Assembly: GCF_016056305.1 (NCBI RefSeq)
Contig: NZ_JAECZC010000053.1
Span: 36,242 to 74,257, forward strand
DNA: 38,016 nucleotides
Direction: 5' to 3'
Source: Amazonocrinis nigriterrae CENA67
Lineage (GTDB): Bacteria > Cyanobacteriota > Cyanobacteriia > Cyanobacteriales > Nostocaceae
In this document: positions 8,923 through 16,783 of the stretch, piece by piece
Layout: each line of letters begins with the position of its first letter
Position numbering within the stretch: the stretch's first letter is position 1
The notes under the pieces: generated by a model
Databases searched by the model: none
Seen by the model: only the letters and a program-made list of their open reading frames with translations
Told to the model about the DNA's origin: nothing
Position numbers and translations under genes: made by a program

Positions 8923-9197
8923 GGCGACTAGAAGTCGCAGCTACACAGGCAAAGTCCACCTACGTGGACTAATGAAAAAGTAAGGATCTTAACTCAGATC
9001 TTGCACCTCTACGTACAACCCCAGATAAAGTAAAAAGATGCGAGATAAAGCTACCTCATTTTTATGGGCTTTTATCGCTAAATCAAGGGTTTCGCTTTTT
9101 TACTGAGTAATTAAATTACATCAATTTTTCTTGGTGCAAGATATGAGTTAACCCGCGCAGGCGGGTTTTGTCTGTATAGGCGCGACTTCTAGTCGCC
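8923..9197. mobile_element. MITE-like element with complex terminal inverted repeats
   Basis: The outer ends are GGCGACTAGAAGTCGC (8923-8938) and its reverse complement GCGACTTCTAGTCGCC (9182-9197). Each is followed inward by a second hairpin: AGTCCAC-CTAC-GTGGACT (8953-8970) on the left and AACCCGC-GCAG-GCGGGTT (9150-9167) on the right. Further in, TTAACTCAGATCTTGCACC (left) mirrors the right-end sequence GGTGCAAGATATGAGTTAA with one mismatch. The core of about 120 bp has no coding capacity. It fits a non-autonomous element fold; no target-site duplication was identified. It fills most of the 513-bp gap between the divergently transcribed WD40 and ArsA-like genes. Nothing else is evident in that gap except an AGGCAGGAGGCAG-type tract near 8875. 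Confidence 0.6.
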
Positions 9198-9283
9198 AAG
9201 GCTAGTTTTAAATATCTTTATTCAGCGAAATTACTTAAGTCACTTTTAAAAATATGTAGTAACTTTATCCTAAAACGCCCTAA

Positions 9284-11167
9284 ATGACAAACGGGATGGA
9301 ACTTTTTGATAACCTACACCTTGCTATGTTTAGCGGCAAAGGTGGAGTCGGAAAAACAACAATCTCTTGCACCTTTGCATGTCGTTGGGCGCAGAAATTT
9401 GTCAACGAGCAAATTCTTTTAATCTCAACCGATCCGGCTCACTCTCTTGGAGATGTTTTACAAGTCAGCGTTGATGACATTCCTCGTCCCATAGCAGAAA
9501 TACCTAATCTGCAAGTAAGGGCGTTGGATGCAAAGCTTCTCTTACAAAAGTTTAAAGAACGTTACGGTCAGGTGTTAGAACTTTTAGTAGAGCGCGGTAG
9601 TTTTGTTGAAGGAGAGGACTTGCTTCCAGTTTGGGATTTAAATTGGCCTGGACTGGACGAATTGATGGGTTTGTTAGAGATACAACGCCTCTTCAATGAA
9701 CAGCAGGTAGATCGAGTAGTAGTAGATATGGCTCCTAGCGGTCATACTCTCAACTTGTTTGGATTGATGGATTTTTTAGACACTTTCCTCCACTCTCTGG
9801 AACTATTTCAAGAAAAGCATCGCTATATTAGCAAGACTTTTGCTGGAAGTTACACACCCGATCGCGCTGACGAATTTTTGCAAACCCTGAAAGCTGAACT
9901 ATCACAAGGTCGCCGTCTGCTTCAAGATCCTAAGCATACAGCTTGTTTGTTAGTTGCGATCGCCGAACCAATGAGTTGGCTGGAGTCAAAACGATTCCTA
10001 GAAGCCTTACAAACCATGCAGGTTCCTTGCGGAGGGTTGTTTGTCAACCAAGTCCTTGCCAGTGCCACTGACCCAGATCGTTACCAAGAACAACAACCTC
10101 TCATCGGCCAGTATACCGATCTTGCTAACCGCAAGCCGATTTTTATCGTGCCACAGCAAGATAAGGAGCCTTTGGGAATTCTAGCCCTCAGCCATCTGAT
10201 CGACCAAATCCATGTTCCTCAGCTTGAACCGCTATTTCCTATCGATCTACTCCCAGTTCAATGGCCTGAAACAATTCCTCCTAGCTTTGGAGATTTTCTC
10301 GCTCAAGGTCGTCGCCTGTTACTAATTGGCGGTAAAGGTGGAGTAGGCAAGACCACAGTAGCAGCTGCCATTGGTTGGGCTATGGCTCAACAACATCCCG
10401 ATCGCAAAATTCGTATGGTTTCCATCGATCCAGCTCACTCCTTGGGTGATGCCTTTGGTCTGAGTTTAGGACACGAACCATATCAAATAACTGCCAATCT
10501 TCGAGGTCAGGAAGTAGATAGCGATCGCCTTCTGGAGCAATTCAGAGCCGATTACCTGTGGGAACTGGCCGAAATGATGAGTGGCGAAACCCAAACAAGC
10601 GAAGCTATTGAATTGGCTTATGCTCCTGTTGCTTGGCGCAAAATTGTCGAGCAAGCTTTACCAGGGATTGATGAAATGCTTTCTCTGTTAACAGTAATGG
10701 AATTGCTAGAGCAACAAGAAGAAGACTTGATTATTTTAGACACTGCTCCTACAGGTCATCTTCTGCGTTTTCTAGAAATGCCAACTGCACTAGCAGATTG
10801 GCTAGCTTGGATTTTCAAACTCTGGATTAAGTATCAGAATGTCCTTGGTCGTACAGAGTTTATGGGGCGTTTACGAACTTTGCGACAGCGCGTCGTCAAA
10901 GCCCAAAAAGTGCTAAAAGACCCACAACAAGCAGAGTTCATTGGCGTTACGCTTAACCAGACCAGCGTACTTGCCGAACAACAACGCCTATTCAAATCTC
11001 TGCAAGAAATAGGTGTAAGCCAGAATTACCTTGTTCTCAACCGCTTTACTTCTACAGCAACCATTAATTGCGATTTTCCAGGTTTGACAATGGTTCGCTT
11101 ACCAGTGCTTCCTCGCTCAGTTCAACCTTTAGAACGCATCCAAGCAGCCGCAGCCTGTTTATTTTAA
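9284..11167 (+). CDS. Double-domain ArsA/Get3-type ATPase
   Basis: A 627-residue fusion of two homologous ATPase halves of the SIMIBI class. Half 1 has the deviant Walker A GKGGVGKTT (18-26), switch I STDPAHSLGD (about 48) and DMAPSGHTLNLFG. Half 2 has GGKGGVGKTT near 350, SIDPAHSLGD and DTAPTGHLLRFLE. ArsA energises arsenite export; Get3/TRC40 relatives chaperone hydrophobic tail-anchored membrane proteins. No arsenic genes are nearby and no CxxC zinc motif is visible, while gas-vesicle genes follow on the same strand. A chaperone role for the very hydrophobic GvpA is an attractive inference, not shown. ATG at 9296 (MELFDNLHLAMFSGKGG) is an alternative start; neither has a clear ribosome binding site. 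Confidence 0.9.
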   Translation: MTNGMELFDNLHLAMFSGKGGVGKTTISCTFACRWAQKFVNEQILLISTDPAHSLGDVLQVSVDDIPRPIAEIPNLQVRALDAKLLLQKFKERYGQVLELLVERGSFVEGEDLLPVWDLNWPGLDELMGLLEIQRLFNEQQVDRVVVDMAPSGHTLNLFGLMDFLDTFLHSLELFQEKHRYISKTFAGSYTPDRADEFLQTLKAELSQGRRLLQDPKHTACLLVAIAEPMSWLESKRFLEALQTMQVPCGGLFVNQVLASATDPDRYQEQQPLIGQYTDLANRKPIFIVPQQDKEPLGILALSHLIDQIHVPQLEPLFPIDLLPVQWPETIPPSFGDFLAQGRRLLLIGGKGGVGKTTVAAAIGWAMAQQHPDRKIRMVSIDPAHSLGDAFGLSLGHEPYQITANLRGQEVDSDRLLEQFRADYLWELAEMMSGETQTSEAIELAYAPVAWRKIVEQALPGIDEMLSLLTVMELLEQQEEDLIILDTAPTGHLLRFLEMPTALADWLAWIFKLWIKYQNVLGRTEFMGRLRTLRQRVVKAQKVLKDPQQAEFIGVTLNQTSVLAEQQRLFKSLQEIGVSQNYLVLNRFTSTATINCDFPGLTMVRLPVLPRSVQPLERIQAAAACLF

Positions 11168-11212
11168 CGGCTAATTAGACTAAATACTTTCATATCCAAA
11201 GAGAAATTTATT

Positions 11213-11497
11213 ATGCATCGCACTCCAAATCGCAGACAAATTCAAGCCAAACTTAGCTCAATGCCTCCTCAACGTTCTCAAGCAAGAGTTTACTTAAATG
11301 CTTACAAAATGATGTTGGAAAAAGAGCGTTTAGAGCAGGAACTACAGAAACTCGAAGCACGCCGACATCAGATTCAGCAGCGCCTTGCTATTTTAAATAG
11401 TCAAATCATTTCTGAAGAGGACATCACCCATCAGCAAGCAAATACTGACTTAGAGGACAATACACCCAAATTCAACACCATAACATTGGAATACTAA
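11213..11497 (+). CDS. Small coiled-coil protein, GvpV-like
   Basis: A 94-residue charged protein. It begins MHRTPNRRQIQAKLSSMPPQ, followed by RSQARVYLNAYKMMLEKERL and a heptad-like helix (EQELQKLEARRHQIQQRLAIL), then an acidic tail. From memory, this layout (basic RTPNRR start, S.PPQRSQA.VYL..YKM..EK.RL, then a helix with ARR..I..RL) resembles cyanobacterial GvpV, an accessory gas-vesicle protein of unknown mechanism. It lies 45 bp after the ArsA-like gene and probably shares its transcript. Position within the cluster supports a gas-vesicle role; identity with GvpV needs a profile search. Confidence 0.6.
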   Translation: MHRTPNRRQIQAKLSSMPPQRSQARVYLNAYKMMLEKERLEQELQKLEARRHQIQQRLAILNSQIISEEDITHQQANTDLEDNTPKFNTITLEY

Positions 11498-11565
11498 AAT
11501 TTTTATACCTTTTGTCTCATTTTTGGACAACAATGTAAATAGTATTTGAAATTCTTACAACTGCA

Positions 11566-12318
11566 TTGATTTCTAAGGCTTTTATCCAAGAACAAGGTAA
11601 TGGACGGCTCGGACATGAGGAGCAACTTGTTAGTGAAGAACTCAGAGCCAGAGGCATACCAATTACTTTTTATACCCTAAAACGTATTCACAGGCGACAA
11701 CTGGCACTTGATAATGAGTCTTTAGTTGTTGGTGATATGCCATGTATTTTAGGAGCAATCAAACAGCTTGGTATTCCAGAACCGAAGCCTAATGATTATC
11801 CTGCTTCACTAAAGAACTTCATGCACCGCCGGACATGGACATCTACCTTAGAACAGTTAGAAATAGAATTAAGCAAAGGTAGATCTGCGCCAACATTTGC
11901 TAAACCTGCTACACGCCGTAAACGCTTTACAGGTTATGTTTTTGAATCGGAATATGATTTGTGCCAAGTCTACGGAGTCTCACGCCAAGAGCCGTTGCTG
12001 TGTTCAGAAGTTGTATCTTGGGTAAGTGAGTACCGAATTTATGTGGTTCATTCACAAATTAGAAGCATTGATCATTATGATGGTAATCCCAATATTATAC
12101 TAGATATTGAAAAAGTTCTCTGTGCTATTCAAGCTTTAGACAATGCAGGAGAATCAATTGCTGGATATGCAATTGATTTCGGAGTTTTAGATTCTGGAGA
12201 AACTGCTCTGGTAGAAATGAATGATGGTTTTGCAATTGGAGCATACAAAATTGATAGAAAAAACTATACAGATATGATTTTGGCAAGATGGGAAGAGCTT
12301 TTAATGAGCGTAAAATAA
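11566..12318 (+). CDS. ATP-grasp domain protein
   Basis: A 250-residue protein with ATP-grasp features: LGHEEQLVSEELRARGI at the N-terminus, RKRFTGYVFESEYDL mid-protein, SEYRIYVVHSQIRSIDHYDG (strand and turn), and the metal-binding end GYAIDFGVLDSGETALVEMNDGFAIGAYK, where D, E and N ligands sit in D.G...SGET.LVE.ND. It resembles the DUF4343-type ATP-grasp family, which forms amide or similar bonds; the substrate is unknown. The start is uncertain. TTG at 11566 is used here, but the frame stays open upstream to a TAA at 11536 and the extra residues (VFEILTTAL) would make a natural first beta strand, with only rare start codons available. It stands between the GvpV-like gene and the rest of the gvp cluster. 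Confidence 0.75.
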   Translation: MISKAFIQEQGNGRLGHEEQLVSEELRARGIPITFYTLKRIHRRQLALDNESLVVGDMPCILGAIKQLGIPEPKPNDYPASLKNFMHRRTWTSTLEQLEIELSKGRSAPTFAKPATRRKRFTGYVFESEYDLCQVYGVSRQEPLLCSEVVSWVSEYRIYVVHSQIRSIDHYDGNPNIILDIEKVLCAIQALDNAGESIAGYAIDFGVLDSGETALVEMNDGFAIGAYKIDRKNYTDMILARWEELLMSVK

Positions 12319-12569
12319 GATGTACACAGTCTAAAAATCATTTTTTATATACAGCTACAGGCTTAAAATCCGCGTTTAAAATGTGCCTTTAATTTGTAAA
12401 TAAAAAGTAAGAAAATTTAATGATTAGTCAATGTTAAACCATGATGGCTAATTACTTCTATGAGGAGCTACCGCATATCTTGATTGCGCTGTCGAAGGAA
12501 GCAGATAGAACAACCATTTATCCCCAGTGAGTGGAAGCTTATCGTCCGGTTAAAACTAATTGCCTAAAA

Positions 12570-12971
12570 TTAGCCAGATCGCTTTACAAGGAATGGAGAA
12601 TCGACATCTAAAAGCCAATTCTCATCAATAAATTCTAGATTTTCATTATAAATAAGAACTAATTCACCAAGTTTTTGAGCATTGCTACTTGCAGTTTTCA
12701 TATTATCAACAGCATCAGCTATGAGCAAAAACTTTAGTTGTAAAAAACGTTCTTTGTGAGTAACACCTATTGAACTGCTAACTAATTCGGCTTCTAAGGT
12801 ACGAGGTAACGTAATTTGCTCATAATATTCATCTTTTTCATCCCAATAGCCACGCACTTTATAATCACACTGGTCAAGATGTTCTTGAACAAGAAGATTA
12901 GCATCTAAACTTTGTAATATTTCAGTTAAATCTTGCCAAACTTGATGATTTTTTAATTCGAGTCTTGTCAT
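12570..12971 (-). CDS. Hypothetical protein
   Basis: A 133-residue acidic protein (starts MTRLELKNHQVWQDLTEILQ) that I do not recognise. It is predicted mostly helical, with FLQLKFLLIADAVDNMKTAS in the middle and an aromatic acidic end (FIDENWLLDVDSPFLV). It lies 12 bp behind the 102-residue gene on the same strand, so the two probably form a small operon running against the surrounding gvp genes. Two short genes of this kind may be a toxin-immunity style pair or cargo of an insertion, but nothing in the sequence settles this. Confidence 0.6.
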   Translation of the reverse strand: MTRLELKNHQVWQDLTEILQSLDANLLVQEHLDQCDYKVRGYWDEKDEYYEQITLPRTLEAELVSSSIGVTHKERFLQLKFLLIADAVDNMKTASSNAQKLGELVLIYNENLEFIDENWLLDVDSPFLVKRSG

Positions 12972-12983
12972 AGTTATGTGAGT

Positions 12984-13292
12984 TTAATGTTCTGTTACCA
13001 AACCAGGGAAGTGCAATATATCATCAATGAATTTTGCATGAAATCGGCGATCTCCACCTTTACCTAAGACTTTAGATTTCAAATCGTAGCCCGATTCTTG
13101 GGAAGCCACCAACCCAACATTACCGCGAGGAGGTACAATTCCTTTCTCAATGGCTTTTAAATGTTTTCCCTTTTGATCGTATTTTAATCCCAGCTTTATT
13201 TGTTCGCCGCCAAATGAAACTAGCAGACCACTGATTGAAAGATATACAGTATCAGGTTGAATATCTGCCCAATTATCGGGTAAAGCTTCCAT
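12984..13292 (-). CDS. Hypothetical protein
   Basis: A 102-residue protein (starts MEALPDNWADIQPDTVYLSI) of no recognised family. It has a beta-rich first half (VYLSISGLLVSFGGEQIKLG), a basic Gly-rich middle (KVLGKGGDRRFHAKFIDDIL) and ends LHFPGLVTEH. The basic, His- and Lys-containing C-terminus is loosely reminiscent of small nuclease-type toxins, a weak impression only. It is the first gene of a two-gene minus-strand unit with the 133-residue protein. No ribosome binding site is evident. Confidence 0.6.
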   Translation of the reverse strand: MEALPDNWADIQPDTVYLSISGLLVSFGGEQIKLGLKYDQKGKHLKAIEKGIVPPRGNVGLVASQESGYDLKSKVLGKGGDRRFHAKFIDDILHFPGLVTEH

Positions 13293-13359
13293 TAAATTAC
13301 TATTTATATAGTAGAAGCATAATTTATTTAAGTATAATAGTTAACAATAATTTTAAAAC

Positions 13360-13390
13360 TAACGTGAGTCTCCAACGGAGGCGCACGTTA
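13360..13390 (-). terminator. Strong hairpin behind gvpG
   Basis: TAACGTG (13360-13366) pairs with CACGTTA (13384-13390). The stem continues inward with GTCTCC/GGAGGC pairs, one A-G mismatch and one G-T wobble, to a three-base AAC loop. On the minus strand it is followed by GTTTTAAAATT, so it can end the gvpG transcript. The same palindrome type also occurs as a dispersed repeat, so its terminator role is inferred. Confidence 0.5.
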
Positions 13391-13426
13391 ATTAAAGCAA
13401 CAAATCACACAAGCTAAAAAAGAATT

Positions 13427-13681
13427 TCAATACTCTTGTGTCCGATCGCGTTCCTGCTTTTCTGCTTCCAAAATCGCTAACAAAAGAGCTTCTTCCTGAA
13501 TTTCAAACTCTTCTTCAGCAATTTCTCCCATATCAAAAGCAAGTTGCAGTGCAAGAAGCTGCTTGCTGAGATTTTCTTTATCATCAATTTCAGTACTTGC
13601 TTGTTCTAAAATTTTTTCCCCAAGCCACGTTACCCCCATTAATGGGCCGGTAATCGGTAATAGTAAAAAGCGCAGAACCAT
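13427..13681 (-). CDS. gvpG: Gas vesicle protein GvpG
   Basis: An 84-residue protein starting MVLRFLLLPITGPLMGVTWL, then GEKILEQASTEIDDKENLSK and LLALQLAFDMGEIAEEEFEIQ. Both the hydrophobic start (LLLPI.GP..GVTW..E.I) and the acidic helical remainder are diagnostic of GvpG, a minor protein needed for gas-vesicle assembly that is thought to work with GvpF/L. Unlike most gvp clusters, where gvpG is in line with gvpF and gvpK, it is here on the opposite strand, divergent from gvpN across a 212-bp gap. AGGTG about 10 bp upstream of the ATG serves as ribosome binding site. Confidence 0.95.
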   Translation of the reverse strand: MVLRFLLLPITGPLMGVTWLGEKILEQASTEIDDKENLSKQLLALQLAFDMGEIAEEEFEIQEEALLLAILEAEKQERDRTQEY

Positions 13682-13876
13682 ATCACTTTACACCTGTGTG
13701 GATTTATTAAACCTGTCCTCGCAAGACCGTAATCATGCTGATGACATAAATATTAAACATTACTAGTCTTGTGTTGATGTCAAAATGCGTAGGATTTGAG
13801 TCCAGTTAAGGCTTATTGACATCCGTATTTTATATATTCGATGTGCAAAAAATTACTTATTTATAAAATTCCTATT

Positions 13877-13883
13877 GAGGAGG
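13877..13883 (+). promoter_or_regulatory. Ribosome binding site that fixes the gvpN start
   Basis: GAGGAGG lies 10 bp upstream of the TTG at 13894, one of the strongest Shine-Dalgarno matches in the window. It supports TTG as the gvpN start over any downstream codon. Confidence 0.75.
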
Positions 13884-13893
13884 TACTTAGAGC

Positions 13894-15066
13894 TTGACAA
13901 CAGTATTAAATGCATCTCCCCAGCGATTTGTCAATACCCCTGCTGTTCAACGCGTCGCTCAACGTGCTTTGCGCTATCTACAGTCAGGTTTTTCAGTACA
14001 TTTACGTGGCGCGGCCGGAGTCGGAAAAACTACTCTGGCAATGCATCTAGCTGATTTGCTCAACCAGCCTATCATCCTCTTATTTGGAGATGATGAGTTT
14101 AAAACCTCAGACTTGATTGGTAATCAATTAGGTTACACCCGCAAAAAGGTTGTTGATAACTTCATCCACAGCGTTGTCAAAGTTGAGGATGAACTGCGAC
14201 AACACTGGGTTGACGCACGATTAACCCTAGCTTGTAAAGAAGGATTTACACTGGTTTACGACGAATTCAATCGATCGCACCCAGAGGTAAATAACGTTTT
14301 ACTTTCCGTACTTGAGGAGAGGTTGTTAGTATTGCCAACAAACCAGCATCGAGCCGAGTATATCCGGGTTCATCCTCAGTTTCGGGCAATCTTAACATCA
14401 AATCCTCAAGAGTATTGTGGAGTCCATGCAACTCAGGATGCTTTGATGGATCGTGTTATTACCATCGATATGCCTCCACCTGATGAACTAACTCAGCAGG
14501 AGATTGTAATTCAGAAAACAGGCATAGATTCTGAGAAAGCAGACAAAATCGTGCGCTTAGTGCGAATGTTTTGGAGTCGATCTGGCTCTGGACAAGGCGG
14601 TGGCTTACGTTCCTGTCTGATGATCGCTAGAATCTGCCACGAACACGAAATCTCCGTCAACTTTGAAGAGCCTAACTTCCAAGATATTTGTGCCGATATC
14701 CTACTTACTCGCACGAATCAACCTCGTATGGAAGCAACTCGGCTACTGGAAGAGGTTTTGCGTGAATTGTATCATAGTACAAATACTCAATCTCAGTCAG
14801 CAGAAGAGATAATACCAGACAATCAAAATCAGATTGTATTGGAACAACGAGTACCTTACGAGCATGAAGTCTATAACTATTTGTGCAAGTCTCCAGGAAG
14901 GCGTTTCTCTGATTTGGCAGCAGAATTAGGGATCGATCGCAGTCAAATTGTAGCTGCACTCAAGTCTCTTAGAGAGCAGGGAGTATTATTGCAAATGCAG
15001 GGTAATACTGAACTGCCAAACATATCACAAGTGGCTTTTGATTCAGGCCATTTAATAAACAAATGA
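13894..15066 (+). CDS. gvpN: Gas vesicle AAA+ ATPase GvpN with C-terminal winged-helix-like extension
   Basis: A 390-residue MoxR-type AAA+ ATPase. It opens with [20 protein letters not shown], typical of GvpN. Walker A is GAAGVGKT (39-46), Walker B is [19 protein letters not shown] (D123 E124), the sensor region is [10 protein letters not shown], and [12 protein letters not shown] follows. GvpN is needed for gas vesicles to grow beyond small bicones. The protein is longer than the usual 300-330 residues because of an extra C-terminal domain at about 322-370 ([20 protein letters not shown], then a helix-turn-helix ending [10 protein letters not shown]) that resembles the C-terminus of the GvpC-like protein in this cluster. 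A TTG start with GAGGAGG upstream is well supported. It heads the gvpN-J-K-F run and overlaps gvpJ by four bases. Confidence 0.95.
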   Translation: MTTVLNASPQRFVNTPAVQRVAQRALRYLQSGFSVHLRGAAGVGKTTLAMHLADLLNQPIILLFGDDEFKTSDLIGNQLGYTRKKVVDNFIHSVVKVEDELRQHWVDARLTLACKEGFTLVYDEFNRSHPEVNNVLLSVLEERLLVLPTNQHRAEYIRVHPQFRAILTSNPQEYCGVHATQDALMDRVITIDMPPPDELTQQEIVIQKTGIDSEKADKIVRLVRMFWSRSGSGQGGGLRSCLMIARICHEHEISVNFEEPNFQDICADILLTRTNQPRMEATRLLEEVLRELYHSTNTQSQSAEEIIPDNQNQIVLEQRVPYEHEVYNYLCKSPGRRFSDLAAELGIDRSQIVAALKSLREQGVLLQMQGNTELPNISQVAFDSGHLINK

Positions 15067-15410
15067 GTACTCATACTAACCGGGGAGTTATCACAGCAAC
15101 TCAAGGTTCTACCTTGGCAGATATTCTCGAACGGGTTTTAGATAAAGGCATTGTGATCGCCGGAGATATTTCTGTTTCCGTCGGCTCCACAGAACTGCTC
15201 AACATTCGGATTCGTTTGTTGATTTCTTCTGTTGATAAAGCCAAAGAGATTGGAATTAACTGGTGGGAGGGCGACCCCTATCTTAATAGTCAAACTCGCA
15301 CCTTATTAACAACTAATCAACAACTTCAAGAGCGTATTGCCAGTCTAGAAACAGAACTGCGATCGCTCAAAGCACTCAATCCTATTAATCATCAGAATGC
15401 AGGCGATTAG
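15063..15410 (+). CDS. gvpJ: Gas vesicle protein GvpJ (GvpA family)
   Basis: A 115-residue GvpA paralogue. [40 protein letters not shown] and [14 protein letters not shown] match cyanobacterial GvpJ, which shares the GvpA core but adds the INWWE.DPYL segment and a coiled tail. The long repetitive tail of the Anabaena flos-aquae protein is absent, leaving a short coil ([17 protein letters not shown]). GvpJ is a minor component thought to help start or cap the vesicle. Its ATG overlaps the gvpN stop (ATGA) and its end overlaps gvpK by 14 bases, so translation is probably coupled. Confidence 0.94.
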   Translation: MSTHTNRGVITATQGSTLADILERVLDKGIVIAGDISVSVGSTELLNIRIRLLISSVDKAKEIGINWWEGDPYLNSQTRTLLTTNQQLQERIASLETELRSLKALNPINHQNAGD

Positions 15411-15831
15411 CAAATCAAAAGGTTCCGATTCAGGTTTAGCACCGTTGTTACTGACGGTTGTTGAACTGATACGCCAACTCATGGAAGCTCAGGTGATTCG
15501 GCGCATGGATGCTGGCAACCTCAGCGACTCTGAGTTAGATCGGGCAGCTGAAAGCCTGCGACAGCTTGAAGAACAGGTTGTTAAGCTTTGCGAGGTGTTT
15601 GATATTGACCCAGCAGATCTAAATATTAACTTGGGTGAAATAGGAACTTTACTTCCCCAATCTGGAGGATATTACCCTGGCGAAACCTCCAGTCAACCCT
15701 CTATTCTAGAACTCCTCGATCGCCTATTAAATACTGGTGTGGTAGTTGAAGGTGACTTGGACTTAGGACTGGCTCAGTTGAACTTAGTTCATGCCAAGTT
15801 AAGACTAGTACTCACCTCTAAACCCCTGTAA
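15397..15831 (+). CDS. gvpK: Gas vesicle protein GvpK
   Basis: A 144-residue protein. SGLAPLLLTVVELIRQLMEA, QVIRRMDAGNLSDSELDRAA, LCEVFDIDPADLNINLGEIG, LLP.SGGYYPGE and LLDRLLNTGVVVEGDLDLGL are all landmarks of GvpK, an essential assembly protein of cyanobacterial gas vesicles with a GvpA-like second half. The length is normal. It starts inside the end of gvpJ and is followed 36 bp later by gvpF, so it is part of the gvpN-J-K-F operon. Confidence 0.95.
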   Translation: MQAISKSKGSDSGLAPLLLTVVELIRQLMEAQVIRRMDAGNLSDSELDRAAESLRQLEEQVVKLCEVFDIDPADLNINLGEIGTLLPQSGGYYPGETSSQPSILELLDRLLNTGVVVEGDLDLGLAQLNLVHAKLRLVLTSKPL

Positions 15832-15867
15832 CTTTTTTATCTACATTCTTATTGGTAATACATTGCT

Positions 15868-16638
15868 ATGAGTTATGGCTTTTACATTTATGGAATTTTG
15901 ACCTTGCCTGCTCCAGAAAATTTAAATTTAGAGGGTTTAGATCGGCAACCCGTACAAATTAAAATTTTGGATGATTTTGCAGTAATCTACTCTGAAGCAC
16001 AGCAAGAGCGTTATTTGGCAAGCCGTCGTAACCTGCTAAGTCATGAGAAAGTCCTTGAGGAAATCATGCAAGCAGGCGATGTCTACGACGGGCTACGCCA
16101 ACGCAATTTACTACCCGTACAATTTGGGCTTTTGGTTGCAAGCTGGGAAACGTTTTCACAACAATTAATTCGTCCTCATCAAGAAGAATTGACGCAATTG
16201 CTTGCGAAATTATCAGGTCGCCGAGAAGTTAGCGTCAAAGTTTTTTGGGATACCGAGGCAGAAATTCAGGGATTGTTAGCAGAAAATCCAGATATCAAAA
16301 CCGAAAGGGATAAGCTAGCCGGTCAACCTCTGAATATGGAGCAGGTAATCCAAATAGGACAAGCCATCGAACAGGGAATGAGCGATCGCAAACAAGGCAT
16401 CATAAATTTATTTCAAGGTACGCTCAACTCCATTGCGATCGATGTAGTGGAAAATAATCCCCAAATGGACACAATGATTTACAACGCCGCCTACCTAATT
16501 CCTTGGGAAGCAGAATCACAATTTAGCGAACAGGTAGAAGCACTCGATCACCAATTTGAAGAACGTTTGCGAATTCGCTACAACAACTTCACTGCTCCAT
16601 TTAACTTTGCTCGTCTGCGATTATTCAGTTCCAACTAA
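15868..16638 (+). CDS. gvpF: Gas vesicle protein GvpF/GvpL
   Basis: A 256-residue GvpF/L family protein. It starts MSYGFYIYGILTLPAPENLN and contains YLASRRNLLSHEKVLEEIMQ, LLPVQFGLL, VSVKVFWDTEAEI, DTMIYNAAYLIPW and RLRIRYNNFTAPFNFARLRL, very close to the cyanobacterial protein named GvpF or GvpL. It helps nucleate GvpA assembly in the cytoplasm and lies on the gas-facing side in studied systems. Residues 70-80 read GDVYDGLRQRN, where relatives have only about three residues between MQ.G and LLP. This extra piece is encoded by a palindromic repeat described separately. It is the last gene of the gvpN-J-K-F run. Confidence 0.93.
   Translation: MSYGFYIYGILTLPAPENLNLEGLDRQPVQIKILDDFAVIYSEAQQERYLASRRNLLSHEKVLEEIMQAGDVYDGLRQRNLLPVQFGLLVASWETFSQQLIRPHQEELTQLLAKLSGRREVSVKVFWDTEAEIQGLLAENPDIKTERDKLAGQPLNMEQVIQIGQAIEQGMSDRKQGIINLFQGTLNSIAIDVVENNPQMDTMIYNAAYLIPWEAESQFSEQVEALDHQFEERLRIRYNNFTAPFNFARLRLFSSN
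16075..16105 (+). repeat. Palindromic repeat inserted in frame in gvpF
   Basis: This 31-bp stretch begins GGCGATGTCTACGACGGGCT. It matches the stretch at 20502-20532 inside the gvpC-like gene with only three differences, and both are read in the same frame (GDVYDGL). Homologues lack the segment, so it entered the coding sequence without breaking it. Confidence 0.8.
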
Positions 16639-16783
16639 ACAACAGATTTCTTACAAAAGTCTTTTTTTCCTTCTCTTCTTTGCGTCTTTGCGCCTTTGCG
16701 TGAGGTAGAAGATTCTTTTTCCCAACATTCGTGCAAGAAGCCTATTTTTAAATCTTTCTCTATCTTTTATTTAAATAAAATCA

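Noticed and set aside
9284-11167. Arsenite efflux ATPase as the function of the ArsA-like protein
   Set aside because: No ArsB, ArsC or ArsR homologue nearby and the neighbours are gas-vesicle genes; the family is kept, the arsenic role is not.
12441-12530. Short plus-strand ORF beginning MMANYFYEELPHILIALS
   Set aside because: 29 codons, no ribosome binding site and no recognisable family; it could be a relic of a longer gene but cannot be supported.
13816-13838. TTGACA and TATATT as a gvpN promoter
   Set aside because: The spacing is only 11 bp, far from the usual 16-18 bp.
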